Positions 44,706-53,633 of a stretch of DNA of 64,000 bases are shown in pieces (the first letter of the stretch is position 1; the number at the start of each line of letters is the position of its first letter). Both the position numbers and the translations under genes were made by a program. The stretch spans positions 372,001 through 436,000 of the forward strand of contig NZ_BMRY01000002.1 in NCBI RefSeq assembly GCF_014648875.1. Direction: 5' to 3'. The notes below the pieces were generated by a model. The model saw nothing but the letters and a program-made list of their open reading frames with translations. It was not told the origin of the DNA and made no database searches. This DNA is from Streptomyces parvus (GTDB lineage: Bacteria > Actinomycetota > Actinomycetes > Streptomycetales > Streptomycetaceae).

Positions 44706-46256
44706 GTGAGCGCAGCAGACACCGCCGCCCCGGCCGCGGCACCCGCCGCCGCACCCATGGACCACCGCCACGTCCTGCGGGCCCTCAGCGGGCTGCTCAT
44801 CGTGCTGTTCGTGGCGATGATCAGCAGCACCGTCGTCTCGGTCGCGCTGCCGCAGATCATCGGGTCCCTGGAGGGCACGCAGTCGCAGTACACCTGGGTC
44901 GTCACCGCGACCCTGCTCGCCTCCACGGCCTCCACCCCGATCTGGGGCAAGCTCGCCGACCTGTTCAGCAAGAAGCTGCTGCTCCAGATATCCATCGGGA
45001 TCTTCGTCGTCTCGTCGGTCGCGTGCGGGTTCGCCCAGTCCACCGAGCAGCTCATCGCCTTCCGCGCCGTCCAGGGGCTCGGCATGGGCGCGCTCCAGGT
45101 GCTCGTCCAGGTGATCATCGCCGCGATGATCAGCCCGAAGGAGCGCGGGCGCTACAACGGTTACCTCGGCGGCGTCATGGCCGTTGCCACCGTCGGCGGG
45201 CCGCTGCTCGGCGGGTTCATCACCGACGCCTCCTGGCTCGGCTGGCGCTGGTGCTTCTTCATCGCCGTGCCCTTCACCCTCCTCGCCTCCGTGATGCTCG
45301 CCCGCACCCTGCACCTCGTCGAGGTCCGCCGGCCCGACACCAAGGTCGACTACCTCGGGGCCTCGCTCATCGCCGCCGGGGTCAGCCTCCTGCTCCTCTG
45401 GGTCACCTTCGTCGGCGACGACTTCGACTGGATCTCCTGGCAGAGCGGACTGATGGTCGGCGGGAGCGTGGTCATCCTCGGGGCGGCCGTAGTCGTGGAG
45501 AACCGGGTCAAGGAGCCCGTCGTTCCGCTGCACGTCGTCCGCCGTCGCGACCCCGCCCTCGCCATCGTCGCCAGCCTCGCCGTCGGCATGGCCATGTTCG
45601 GGGGCGCGGTCTTCCTCGGGCAGTACTTCCAGATCGGGCGCGGCTACTCGCCGACCGAGGCCGGGCTCCTCACCATTCCGCTCATGGCCGGCGTCCTCGT
45701 CTCCTCCACCGTCGCCGGACGGCTGGTCTCCAGGACCGGCAAGGTCAAGCCGTTCATCGTCGCCGGTGTCGTCGTCCTCGCCCTCGGCTTCCTCGGACTG
45801 TCCTTCATCGACCACGAGACCTCGCTCGTGATGGTGTCGCTGGGGATGCTCGGCGTGGGCTTCGGGGTCGGTATGTCGATGCAGAACCTGGTGCTCGTCC
45901 TCCAGAACACCGTGCCGCTCAGCGAGATCGGCGCGGCCAGCGGGGCCATCACCTTCTTCCGCTCCCTCGGCGGCACCATGGGCGTCTCCGTCCTCGGCGC
46001 GGTCCTCGCCCACCAGGTTTCCACGAAGATCACGGACGGGCTGGCGAAGCTCGGCATCGACCCCGCCGCCTCCGGCTCCGGCGGCTCCACCCTCAACGTC
46101 GCCGCCATGCCGCCCCAGGTCCAGGACGTCGTCCGGGCCGCGTACGGGGACGCCACCGGCCACATCTTCCTCATCTCGGCCGGAATCGCCGTGATCGGCG
46201 TCGTCGCGTCGCTGTTCCTCACGCCGACGAAGCTGCGGGACAGCGTGGATCTGTAA
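44706..46256 (+). CDS. MFS drug exporter, DHA2 family (EmrB/QacA type)
   Basis: This 516-residue protein has fourteen predicted helices. Motifs: SSTVVSVALPQIIG (D1), WGKLADLFSKKLLL (motif A), RAVQGLGMGALQVLVQVIIA and the antiporter motif near NGYLGGVMAVATVGGPLLGG (given in parts). A GTG at 44706 follows GGAGG with good spacing; the frame is open upstream from another start without a site. Control by the divergent TetR is likely. Substrate unknown. Confidence 0.9.
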   Translation: MSAADTAAPAAAPAAAPMDHRHVLRALSGLLIVLFVAMISSTVVSVALPQIIGSLEGTQSQYTWVVTATLLASTASTPIWGKLADLFSKKLLLQISIGIFVVSSVACGFAQSTEQLIAFRAVQGLGMGALQVLVQVIIAAMISPKERGRYNGYLGGVMAVATVGGPLLGGFITDASWLGWRWCFFIAVPFTLLASVMLARTLHLVEVRRPDTKVDYLGASLIAAGVSLLLLWVTFVGDDFDWISWQSGLMVGGSVVILGAAVVVENRVKEPVVPLHVVRRRDPALAIVASLAVGMAMFGGAVFLGQYFQIGRGYSPTEAGLLTIPLMAGVLVSSTVAGRLVSRTGKVKPFIVAGVVVLALGFLGLSFIDHETSLVMVSLGMLGVGFGVGMSMQNLVLVLQNTVPLSEIGAASGAITFFRSLGGTMGVSVLGAVLAHQVSTKITDGLAKLGIDPAASGSGGSTLNVAAMPPQVQDVVRAAYGDATGHIFLISAGIAVIGVVASLFLTPTKLRDSVDL

Positions 46257-46276
46257 GTCACCCGCACGGCTCGTCC

Positions 46277-46315
46277 AGCCCGCTTCCGCGCCCCGCACGG
46301 GTGCGGAAGCGGGCT
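46277..46315 (+). terminator. Terminator after the DHA2 exporter
   Basis: A 13-bp perfect inverted repeat (46277-46289 with 46303-46315) encloses a 13-base loop, 21 bases after the stop codon. Confidence 0.8.
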
Positions 46316-46354
46316 GCTGTACTGTTACGACCCCCGTACGCCACGGGGAACGAC

Positions 46355-46509
46355 GCGATCGGCCGAGGAGGTGAGACCCATTACCGCTGGATCAGGCTGG
46401 GTGCTCACCCCGCGCGATCACGTCGGACGGCCGGCAGCAACCGAAGCCGGCCGGACGGACTAGGACGATCGTCGAGCGCCCATCGGACTTCCCGAAAGGC
46501 TTCGCTCGC
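46355..46509 (+). promoter_or_regulatory. Highly structured 5' leader, possible riboswitch-like element with short uORF
   Basis: Two strong stems lie before the methyltransferase gene. Stem 1 pairs 46370-46380 with 46398-46409 (11 bp, one bulged G, 17-base loop). Stem 2 pairs CGGCCGGC (46428-46435) with GCCGGCCG (46446-46453) around a 10-base loop. A frame from GTG at 46371 to TAG at 46461 would encode 30 residues; GAGGAG directly precedes it but with too little spacing for efficient use. I cannot match it to a named RNA class. Confidence 0.5.
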
Positions 46510-47304
46510 ATGTCGGTTCACCCCCTCAGCACCACCCTCTCCACCACCGTCCTCGCCCTCCGCCGCGCCGGCTGCGTCTTCGCCGAGGACGAGGCCGTCC
46601 TCCTCCACGAGGCCGCCGCTTCCCCCGACGAACTCTCCGCCCTCGTCGAGCGCCGCGCCGCCGGGCTTCCGCTCGAACACGTCCTGGGCTGGGCGGAGTT
46701 CCGCGGTCGCCGCTTCGCCGTGGACACCGGAGTCTTCGTGCCCCGGCGGCGTACGGAGTTCCTCGTGGCGCAGGCCGCCGCCCTCGCCCCCCGCCGGTCC
46801 GTCGTCGTCGACCTCTGCTGCGGCTCCGGCGCCCTCGGCGTCGCCCTCGCCGCCGCGTCGGACACCGCCGAACTGCACGCCTGCGACGTCGAACCCGCCG
46901 CCGTGCGCTGCGCCCGGCGCAACGTCGGCGGCCTGGGGGAGGTGTACGAGGGTGATCTCTTCGACCCCCTTCCCGCCCGCCTGCGGGGCCGCGTCGACGT
47001 GCTCCTCGCCAACGTTCCGTACGTTCCGACCGCCGATGTCGAACTGCTCCCCGCCGAGGCCCGCGTCCACGAACCGCGCGTCGCCCTCGACGGGGGCGGC
47101 GACGGCCTCGACGTCATGCGCCGGGTCGCCGCCGAAGCGCCCGAGTGGCTCGCGCCTGGCGGCAGCCTCCTCGTCGAGGCCGGCGAGCGGCAGCGGGACA
47201 CGGCGGTCGGGATCCTGCGCGCCGCCGGGCTCACCCCGCGGGTCCTGGTCTCCGAGGAGCTCTACGCCACCGTCGTCATCGGGACGGCCCGGCGGGTCAC
47301 GTGA
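46510..47304 (+). CDS. Putative protein N5-glutamine methyltransferase (HemK/PrmC-like)
   Basis: This 264-residue SAM enzyme has an N-terminal helical domain, then a Rossmann core with VVVDLCCGSGALGVALA (SAM loop) and the substrate motif NVPYVP in place of canonical NPPY. PrmC itself methylates release factor Gln; this NVPY-type paralogue is common in Streptomyces and its substrate is unproven. The ATG at 46510 has AAAGG 10 bases upstream, at the end of the structured leader. It converges with, and slightly overlaps, the next gene. Confidence 0.82.
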   Translation: MSVHPLSTTLSTTVLALRRAGCVFAEDEAVLLHEAAASPDELSALVERRAAGLPLEHVLGWAEFRGRRFAVDTGVFVPRRRTEFLVAQAAALAPRRSVVVDLCCGSGALGVALAAASDTAELHACDVEPAAVRCARRNVGGLGEVYEGDLFDPLPARLRGRVDVLLANVPYVPTADVELLPAEARVHEPRVALDGGGDGLDVMRRVAAEAPEWLAPGGSLLVEAGERQRDTAVGILRAAGLTPRVLVSEELYATVVIGTARRVT

Positions 47305-47818
47305 AGCGGTAGCGCGTCTGGCTGTACGGCTCCCCCTTGCCGAAGCCGAACGCCGTACGGGGGTGGACCGCGAACACATGGGCGTGGCCCGCCTCCGCCT
47401 GGACGAAGCTGCCGTCCTCGACGCCGAAATGCCAGTCGGCGCCGTACTTCGCCTCCCACTCCCGGGCCAGGGCGGTCAGCCGCTCGTGGTCCGTCACCCG
47501 GTCCGCCCGGCCCTCCACCACCAGGTCGAAGCCGGAGTCCAGGGTGTTCGCACCCGTCGTCAGGATCACCTCGGGGTTGGCCGCCAGATTGCGTGCCTTG
47601 CGCTCCTGCGGGCCCGTACAGAAGTGGAGGGCGCCCTGCGACCAGACGCCGATCAGCGGGGTGACGTGGGGGCGGCCGTCCGGGCGGACGGTGGACAGCC
47701 AGTACAACGGGGCATCGGCGAGCACGGCGGCCGCCTCCGGCCACGGGCGGGCCGTCGCCCCCTCGCTGCTGTAGCGGGCGTCCAGCTCGGTGGCCGGGGG
47801 CTGCTCGGTCGTGGACAT
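47297..47818 (-). CDS. Pyridoxamine 5'-phosphate oxidase-like/F420-dependent oxidoreductase family protein
   Basis: This 173-residue protein has the split-barrel flavin-binding fold. Typical strands are YWLSTVRPDGRPHVTPLIGVW and ALHFCTGPQERKARNLAANP (in two parts), with a C-terminal AVHPRTAFGFGKG. Members bind FMN or F420; with an F420 reductase elsewhere in this window an F420 role is plausible. ATG at 47818 follows GGAGG. Its 3' end overlaps the methyltransferase gene by 8 bases on the opposite strand. Confidence 0.8.
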   Translation of the reverse strand: MSTTEQPPATELDARYSSEGATARPWPEAAAVLADAPLYWLSTVRPDGRPHVTPLIGVWSQGALHFCTGPQERKARNLAANPEVILTTGANTLDSGFDLVVEGRADRVTDHERLTALAREWEAKYGADWHFGVEDGSFVQAEAGHAHVFAVHPRTAFGFGKGEPYSQTRYRFT

Positions 47819-47844
47819 GGTTCCTCCGGGTGGTGTCCAGCGGC

Positions 47845-47905
47845 GGTGTCAAAAACGGTGCTGTCAATCTGTGGTGTCAATCGGTGCTGTCACGGGGTGC
47901 TGTCA
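47845..47905. repeat. GGTG(CT)GTCA repeat array with 13-bp period between a PNPOx-like gene and glnE
   Basis: Five units of GGTG(CT)GTCA end at 47851, 47866, 47879, 47892 and 47905; the last four TGTCA ends are exactly 13 bp apart. The array starts 27 bases before the PNPOx-like start and ends 134 bases before glnE, so it lies in a shared divergent promoter region. Confidence 0.75.
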
Positions 47906-48039
47906 GGTGTTTTCCCCGTGGGTGGACTCCGCCGCCGTCCCGAATTCATCGGTACAGGACTAGGCTCGGAGAGCTGTGACGCGGCGAGGGAGCGGCGAGC
48001 AGTGACGCAGTTCGGGTTCGGCTGGCAGGAGAGCACGGG

Positions 48040-51036
48040 ATGACGACCGCGCCGGGGCGCAGAAGCAGTACGTTCACCAGGCTGCTGCGGCACGGATTCA
48101 CCGACCCGTCCGCCGCCGAGCAGCTCCTCGACCTGGACGCGCTTGCCTCCGTACGGTCCGATCCGGTCCTCCTGGAGGCGCTCGGGGCCACCGCCGACCC
48201 CGATCTGGCCCTGCGCGGACTGGTCCGGATCGTGGAAGCGGGGGAGGAGGGCGAGCGGCAGGTGCTGCTCGACACCCTCGTCACCGCCAAGCCCCTGCGT
48301 GACCGGCTCCTCGGGGTCCTCGGCGCGTCCGAGGCGCTCGGGGACCATCTGGCCCGGCACCCGCGCGACTGGCAGGCCCTCGTCACGTACGAGTCGGCCG
48401 ACCTGCACCCCGGGGTCGCCGAATTCGAGCAGGGGCTCGCCGACGCCGTCGACCCGGACTCGCTGCGGGTCGCCTACCGCCGGTGCCTGCTCACCCTCGC
48501 CGCCCGGGACGTGTGCGGGACGACCGGTCTCGCCCAGACCGCCGCCGAGCTGGCCGACCTCGCCACCGCCACCCTGCGCGCCGCGCTCGCCATCGCCCGC
48601 ACGGCGGCGCCCGAGGACGCCGCGCAGTGCCGGCTCGCCGTCGTGGCGATGGGCAAGTGCGGCGGGCGGGAGCTGAACTACATCTCCGACGTCGACGTGA
48701 TCTTCGTCGGGGAGGCACGCGACGGGGTCGACGAGACCAAGGCCATGCAGGCCGCCACCCGGCTGGCCGCGCACATGATGCGGATCTGCTCCGACACCAC
48801 CGTCGAGGGCACCATCTGGGAGGTCGACGCCAACCTCCGCCCCGAGGGCCGCAACGGGCCGCTCGTCCGCACCCTCAGCTCGCACCTCGCCTACTACCAG
48901 CGCTGGGCCAAGACCTGGGAGTTCCAGGCCCTGTTGAAGGCCCGGGCGGTGGCCGGCGACCCCGAGCTGGGTGCCGAGTACGTCGATGCCGTGTCGCCGC
49001 TGGTGTGGGGGGCCGCCGACCGGGAGAACTTCGTCCCCGACGTGCAGAAGATGCGCCGCCGGGTCGTCGACAACATCCCCGCCGACCGGATCGAGAGAGA
49101 GCTGAAGCTCGGACCCGGCGGGCTGCGCGACGTCGAATTCGCCGTCCAGCTCCTCCAGTTGGTGCACGGGCGCAGCGACGCCTCGCTGCACAGCGGCTCC
49201 ACCCTGGAGGCGCTGCGGGCGCTCGCCGAGGGCGGGTACGTCGGCCGCGCGGACGCCGCCCAGCTCGACGAGGCGTACCGCTTCCTGCGCTCCATGGAGC
49301 ACCGCATCCAGCTCTACCGGCTGCGCCGCACCCACCTGGTCCCCGAGGACGAGGCGGACCTGCGGCGGCTCGGCCGGTCGCTCGGGATGCGCACCGATCC
49401 GGTGGCCGAGCTGAACAAGGCGTGGAAGCGGCACGCCTCCGTCGTACGGCGGCTGCACGAGAAGATCTTCTACCGGCCGCTGCTGGACGCCGTCGCCCAG
49501 CTGGCCCCCGGCGAGTCCCGGCTCAGTGCGAAGGCCGCCGCGATCCGTCTGGAGGCCCTCGGGTACGCCGACCCGGCGGCCGCCCTGCGGCACCTGGAGG
49601 CCCTCTCCTCCGGGGTGACCCGCAAGGCCGCGATCCAGCGCACGCTGCTGCCGGTGCTCCTCGGCTGGTTCGCGGACTCGGCCGACCCGGACGCCGGGCT
49701 CCTCGGCTTCCGCAAGGTGTCCGACGCCCTCGGCAAGACCCCGTGGTACCTGCGGCTCCTGCGCGACGAGGGCGCCGCCGCGGAGAACCTCGCCCGGGTT
49801 CTCTCCGCCGGCCGCCTCGCCCCGGACCTCCTCATGCGGGCCCCGGAGGCGGTGGCGATCCTGGGCGATCCGGAGGGGCTGAAGCCGCGCACCCGGGAGC
49901 ACCTGGAGCAGGAGGTGCTGGCCGCGGTGGGGCGTGCGGGCGATGCGGAGTCGGCCGTCGCGGTGGTGCGCGGGGTGCGCCGCCGGGAGCTGTTCCGTAC
50001 GACGGCCGCCGATCTCATCGGCTCGTACGGCACCGAGGACAGCCCCGCCGAGCAGGACCACGGGGCCCTCGTCGACCGCGTCGGCTCCGCCGTCACCGAC
50101 CTCAACGCCGCCACCATCGCGGGCGCGCTGCGGGCCGCCGTACGCGAGCGGTGGGGCGACACCCTGCCGACCCGGTTCGCCGTCATCGGCATGGGCCGCT
50201 TCGGCGGACACGAGCTGAGTTACGGCTCCGACGCCGACGTCCTCTTCGTCCACCAACCGCGCGAGGGCGTGAGCGACGAGGAGGCCGGGCGGGCGGCCAA
50301 CGCGGTCGTGGGGGAGATGAGGCGACTGCTCCAACTGCCGACCGCGGACCCACCGTTGCTCATCGACGCCGATCTGCGTCCCGAGGGCAGGACCGGGCCG
50401 ATGGTCCGCACGCTGAAGTCGTACGAGGCCTACTACCGGCGCTGGTCGCTGGTCTGGGAGAGCCAGGCGCTGCTGCGGGCCGAACACATGGCGGGCGACG
50501 CGGAGTTGGGACGGGCCTTCGCCGAGCTGGTCGATCCGCTGCGGTATCCGATGGAGGGGCTGGGCGAGGACGCCGTACGCGAGATCCGCCGGCTCAAGGC
50601 GCGGATGGAGTCCGAGCGGATGCCGCGCGGCGCGGACCCCACGCTCCACGCGAAGCTGGGGCGGGGCGGGCTGAGCGATGTCGAGTGGACCGTCCAGCTG
50701 ATCCAGATGCAGCACGGGTGGGCGGAGCCCGGCCTCCGCACGACGCGGACACGCGAGGCACTGGCCGCGGCGTGCGCGGCCGGCCTGATCCCGGCGGAGG
50801 AGGCGCAGACGCTGGACGAGGCGTGGGTGCTGGCGGCGCGGGTGCGCAACGCGGTGATGCTGGTGCGGGGGCGGCCGGGCGACACGTTCCCGTCCGACGC
50901 GCGGGAGCTCGCGGCGGTGGGGCGCTATCTGGGGTACGAGCCGGGCCACGTCGGGGACATGCTGGACGACTACCGGCGGATCACCCGGCGGGCTCGGGCG
51001 GTGGTGGAGGAGCGGTTCTACGGGGCGGCGGGCTGA
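48040..51036 (+). CDS. glnE: Bifunctional glutamine synthetase adenylyltransferase/adenylyl-removing enzyme
   Basis: This 998-residue enzyme switches glutamine synthetase I off and on by attaching or removing AMP. Both nucleotidyltransferase domains are present: KCGGRELNYISDVDVIF in the N-half (deadenylylase) and GRFGGHELSYGSDADVLFV in the C-half (adenylylase), each followed by a helical GlnD-associated domain. Full length for actinobacteria. The ATG at 48040 is the likely start. It partners GlnA1, not the adjacent GlnA2-type enzyme. The repeat array at 47845 may be part of its control region. Confidence 0.94.
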   Translation: MTTAPGRRSSTFTRLLRHGFTDPSAAEQLLDLDALASVRSDPVLLEALGATADPDLALRGLVRIVEAGEEGERQVLLDTLVTAKPLRDRLLGVLGASEALGDHLARHPRDWQALVTYESADLHPGVAEFEQGLADAVDPDSLRVAYRRCLLTLAARDVCGTTGLAQTAAELADLATATLRAALAIARTAAPEDAAQCRLAVVAMGKCGGRELNYISDVDVIFVGEARDGVDETKAMQAATRLAAHMMRICSDTTVEGTIWEVDANLRPEGRNGPLVRTLSSHLAYYQRWAKTWEFQALLKARAVAGDPELGAEYVDAVSPLVWGAADRENFVPDVQKMRRRVVDNIPADRIERELKLGPGGLRDVEFAVQLLQLVHGRSDASLHSGSTLEALRALAEGGYVGRADAAQLDEAYRFLRSMEHRIQLYRLRRTHLVPEDEADLRRLGRSLGMRTDPVAELNKAWKRHASVVRRLHEKIFYRPLLDAVAQLAPGESRLSAKAAAIRLEALGYADPAAALRHLEALSSGVTRKAAIQRTLLPVLLGWFADSADPDAGLLGFRKVSDALGKTPWYLRLLRDEGAAAENLARVLSAGRLAPDLLMRAPEAVAILGDPEGLKPRTREHLEQEVLAAVGRAGDAESAVAVVRGVRRRELFRTTAADLIGSYGTEDSPAEQDHGALVDRVGSAVTDLNAATIAGALRAAVRERWGDTLPTRFAVIGMGRFGGHELSYGSDADVLFVHQPREGVSDEEAGRAANAVVGEMRRLLQLPTADPPLLIDADLRPEGRTGPMVRTLKSYEAYYRRWSLVWESQALLRAEHMAGDAELGRAFAELVDPLRYPMEGLGEDAVREIRRLKARMESERMPRGADPTLHAKLGRGGLSDVEWTVQLIQMQHGWAEPGLRTTRTREALAAACAAGLIPAEEAQTLDEAWVLAARVRNAVMLVRGRPGDTFPSDARELAAVGRYLGYEPGHVGDMLDDYRRITRRARAVVEERFYGAAG

Positions 51037-51120
51037 GGGGTGTTCCCGGGGCCCGACCCCGGCGCCCCCGAGTGGGCTCTGCCCGGCCCCGGCCCCCTCG
51101 GGGCCCCGCCCGAATCCCGC

Positions 51121-51143
51121 TCCTCAAGCACCGGAGGGGCTGG
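51121..51143 (-). repeat. Inverted copy of the dispersed TCCGGCG-TTGAGG repeat
   Basis: Read on the minus strand this is CAGCCCCTCCGGTGCTTGAG, another member of the family seen at 14104-14213 and 31330-31515, here in the glnE/hydrolase intergenic region. Confidence 0.7.
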
Positions 51144-51235
51144 ATTCCCCCAAGGCCAGGAGGGGGTTTTCCCCCGTTGCAGCCCGGGGGGCCGCTCCAT
51201 GGCCCGGCGGAGCGGCCGACGGGCATGATCCATCC

Positions 51236-52456
51236 ATGACTTTACAGCGAACAAGTATCCGGATCGCGGCCGGCGCGGCGGTCCTCGGCAGTGTCTCCGC
51301 CCTGGTGGCTCCGGTCTCGGCGGTGGCCGACTCCCACCGTGAGCGGGTACCGGGCGGGGCTGTCGTCTCCGTCGGGCAGGCGGCCGACCTCACAGCGGAG
51401 GAAGTGGCCGAGGAGCTCCGGGGGAAGATCGACCCGTCCCAGGTCCGATACGGTGTGACCGCCTATCGGGTTGTCTACCGCACCACTGACAGCGCAGGCG
51501 CCCCCACGACCGCGAGCCAGCTCGTCGTCCTGCCCAAGAACGGGGCGCGCCACCTGTCCACCGTCTCCTGGCTGCACGGAACCACCGTCTATCGCAAGGA
51601 CGTCGCCTCGGAGAATCCGAAGTCGAACGACCGACTCGTCGCCCTGCTGTTCGCCTCGACCGGGCGGGCCGTCTCGGCGCCCGACTACGTGGGCCTCGGC
51701 TCGGGCGAAGGCTTCCACCCGTACGGTGACCCCGGGGCCACCGTCGCGGCCTCCGTGGACGGCCTGCGCGCGGCCCGGATCTTCGCCCACTGGAACGGCC
51801 GGGAGCTGAAGCGCAAGGTACAGGTCAGCGGGTTCTCGCAGGGCGGCCCCGCGACCATGCTGGTAGGCCGGGCGCTTCAGCAGGAGGGTGCCGACCGCTA
51901 CTTCCGGCTGGGGGCACTCGCCCCGGTCAGCGGCCCGTACAACCTCTCGGCCTTCGAGGCCGCCGCGGCCGACGACAAGATCGCCAGATCCGGCATCTAC
52001 CTCGCCTACTTCGTCACCGCCTGGAACAGGATGTACGGCCTTTACACGTCACCCGGAGATGCCTTCCGGCCTCCGTACGACAGCAAGGTCGAGGGTCTCT
52101 TCGACGGTCATCACACCGCCGAGCAGATCGTCGGCGAACTCCCGGCGGCGTCCAAGGACCTGTTCACCGAGGACTTCCTGAACAAGATCCGCAAGCCTGA
52201 AGGTGTTCTGAAGGACAGGCTGCGCCCGATGGACAACACATGCGACTGGCGGCCGGACGTACGGGTGGAGATCTTCCACGGCCGGGGTGACAAGGACGTC
52301 GACTTCAGTCACGCGGCGTACTGTGCCGACCAGCTGACGAGGAACGGCGCCGCACACCGGCTGACCGATGTCGGCGACTACGACCACAACGAATCGGTGC
52401 GGCAGGCACTGCCCCGCATCGTCCGGTTCTTCGACGAGTCGGCGAAGACCGGCTGA
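51236..52456 (+). CDS. Secreted alpha/beta hydrolase (secretory lipase-like)
   Basis: This 406-residue hydrolase has a Sec-type signal peptide (to about residue 32, SAVADS). The nucleophile elbow is GFSQGG near residue 202; Asp in GRGDKDVDFSHA and His in GDYDHNESVR complete a plausible triad. The family resembles fungal and actinomycete secretory lipases acting on lipids or esters outside the cell. Nothing nearby indicates a partner. ATG at 51236. Confidence 0.82.
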   Translation: MTLQRTSIRIAAGAAVLGSVSALVAPVSAVADSHRERVPGGAVVSVGQAADLTAEEVAEELRGKIDPSQVRYGVTAYRVVYRTTDSAGAPTTASQLVVLPKNGARHLSTVSWLHGTTVYRKDVASENPKSNDRLVALLFASTGRAVSAPDYVGLGSGEGFHPYGDPGATVAASVDGLRAARIFAHWNGRELKRKVQVSGFSQGGPATMLVGRALQQEGADRYFRLGALAPVSGPYNLSAFEAAAADDKIARSGIYLAYFVTAWNRMYGLYTSPGDAFRPPYDSKVEGLFDGHHTAEQIVGELPAASKDLFTEDFLNKIRKPEGVLKDRLRPMDNTCDWRPDVRVEIFHGRGDKDVDFSHAAYCADQLTRNGAAHRLTDVGDYDHNESVRQALPRIVRFFDESAKTG

Positions 52457-52537
52457 AGTACGCCACCGGTGACGGGTGGGGAAGGCTGACCGGCGTCACC
52501 GGTGTGGCGCGCCACACCGTTCCTCACCGTCCGAGCA

Positions 52538-53575
52538 CTACGGTCTGCGCGCTCCGGCCGCCCCGGCCGCCTCCGGCTCGGCCTCCGCACCCGGCTTCGG
52601 CTCCGGCTGCGGATCCGGTTCGGACGCCGGGCGGGGCAGGCGGGCGGCGCGCAGTCCGGTCAGCCGGCTCTTCGTCGTCCCGGGCACCCACTTCGGCAGC
52701 CGGTGCGGCAGCGAGCCGTACCAGACGCGGGAGACCGCGTAACCGAAGGCGAGGCAGGCCATGCCGCCCACCGCGTCCAGCCAGAAGTGGTTGGCGGTGG
52801 CCACGATGACGACCAGGGTGAGCGTCGGGTAGAGCAGGCCCAGGACGCGGGCCCACGGCACCGAGGCCAGGGCGAAGATCGTCAGACCGCACCAGAGCGA
52901 CCAGCCGATGTGCATCGACGGCATCGCCGCGTACTGGTTCGACATGTTCTTGAAGTTGCCCGAGGCCATCGAGCCCCACGTCTCGTGCACGAGCACGGTG
53001 TCGATGAAGTTCGCGCCGTTCATCAGACGGGGTGGTGCCAGCGGGTAGAGGTAGTAGCCGAGCAGGGCCACGGCCGTCGTCGCGAAGAGGACAAGACGGG
53101 TCGCGGCGTAGCGGCCGGGGTGGCGGCGGAAGAGCCAGACGAGGACGCCGATGGTCACCACGAAATGCAGCGTGGCGTAGTAGTAGTTCATCGACACGAT
53201 CAGCCATGTCACGGAATTGACCGCGTGATTGACCGATTCCTCGAAGGCGAGACCCAGGGACTTCTCAGCCGACCAGATCCAGTCCGCGTTGCGCAGGGCC
53301 GCAGCCTTCTGCTCGGGGACCGCATTGCGCACGAGCGAGTACAGCCAGTAACTGACCGCGATGAGCAGGATCTCGAACCAGAGCCGGGGGCGGCCGGGCA
53401 TCCGCAGCGAGCGGACTCGGGCCCGCCAACCGGTCTTCCCGGTGGCCGGGGGAGGTGTGGACGAGGCGTCGGCGGTCCCGGGGGCCGCCTCGGCCGCGAT
53501 GGGTGAAGCGCCGGCCGTCGACCGGCTTTCCTGTGCTGTCACCTGTGTTTCACCCATAGGCAGAGAGTCTTCCAT
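52538..53575 (-). CDS. PAP2-family membrane phosphatase/phosphotransferase (Aur1-like)
   Basis: This 345-residue membrane protein has about six helices after a disordered N-terminus. The PAP2 catalytic motifs are split: AAMPSMHIGWSLW (His) and ATANHFWLDAVGG (His and Asp). The order and the YYYATLHFVVTIG helix resemble inositol-phosphorylceramide-synthase-like PAP2 proteins, which transfer phospho-headgroups or dephosphorylate lipids. The ATG at 53575 has GAGG 7 bases upstream; one at 53557 lacks a site. Confidence 0.8.
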   Translation of the reverse strand: MEDSLPMGETQVTAQESRSTAGASPIAAEAAPGTADASSTPPPATGKTGWRARVRSLRMPGRPRLWFEILLIAVSYWLYSLVRNAVPEQKAAALRNADWIWSAEKSLGLAFEESVNHAVNSVTWLIVSMNYYYATLHFVVTIGVLVWLFRRHPGRYAATRLVLFATTAVALLGYYLYPLAPPRLMNGANFIDTVLVHETWGSMASGNFKNMSNQYAAMPSMHIGWSLWCGLTIFALASVPWARVLGLLYPTLTLVVIVATANHFWLDAVGGMACLAFGYAVSRVWYGSLPHRLPKWVPGTTKSRLTGLRAARLPRPASEPDPQPEPKPGAEAEPEAAGAAGARRP

Positions 53576-53633
53576 AGAGCTTCCTCTGCCTACGATCATC
53601 CTCCGGTCGGGTTCCGGTCGCACGTCCTGCACC

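Noticed and set aside
44655..44706. Upstream start for the DHA2 exporter
   Set aside because: The added 17 residues have no ribosome site, while GGAGG precedes the GTG at 44706.
46428..46453. SAM-riboswitch-like CCGGCAGCAACC segment
   Set aside because: Only a short stretch resembles the SAM core; the surrounding stems do not fit any SAM class I can recall.
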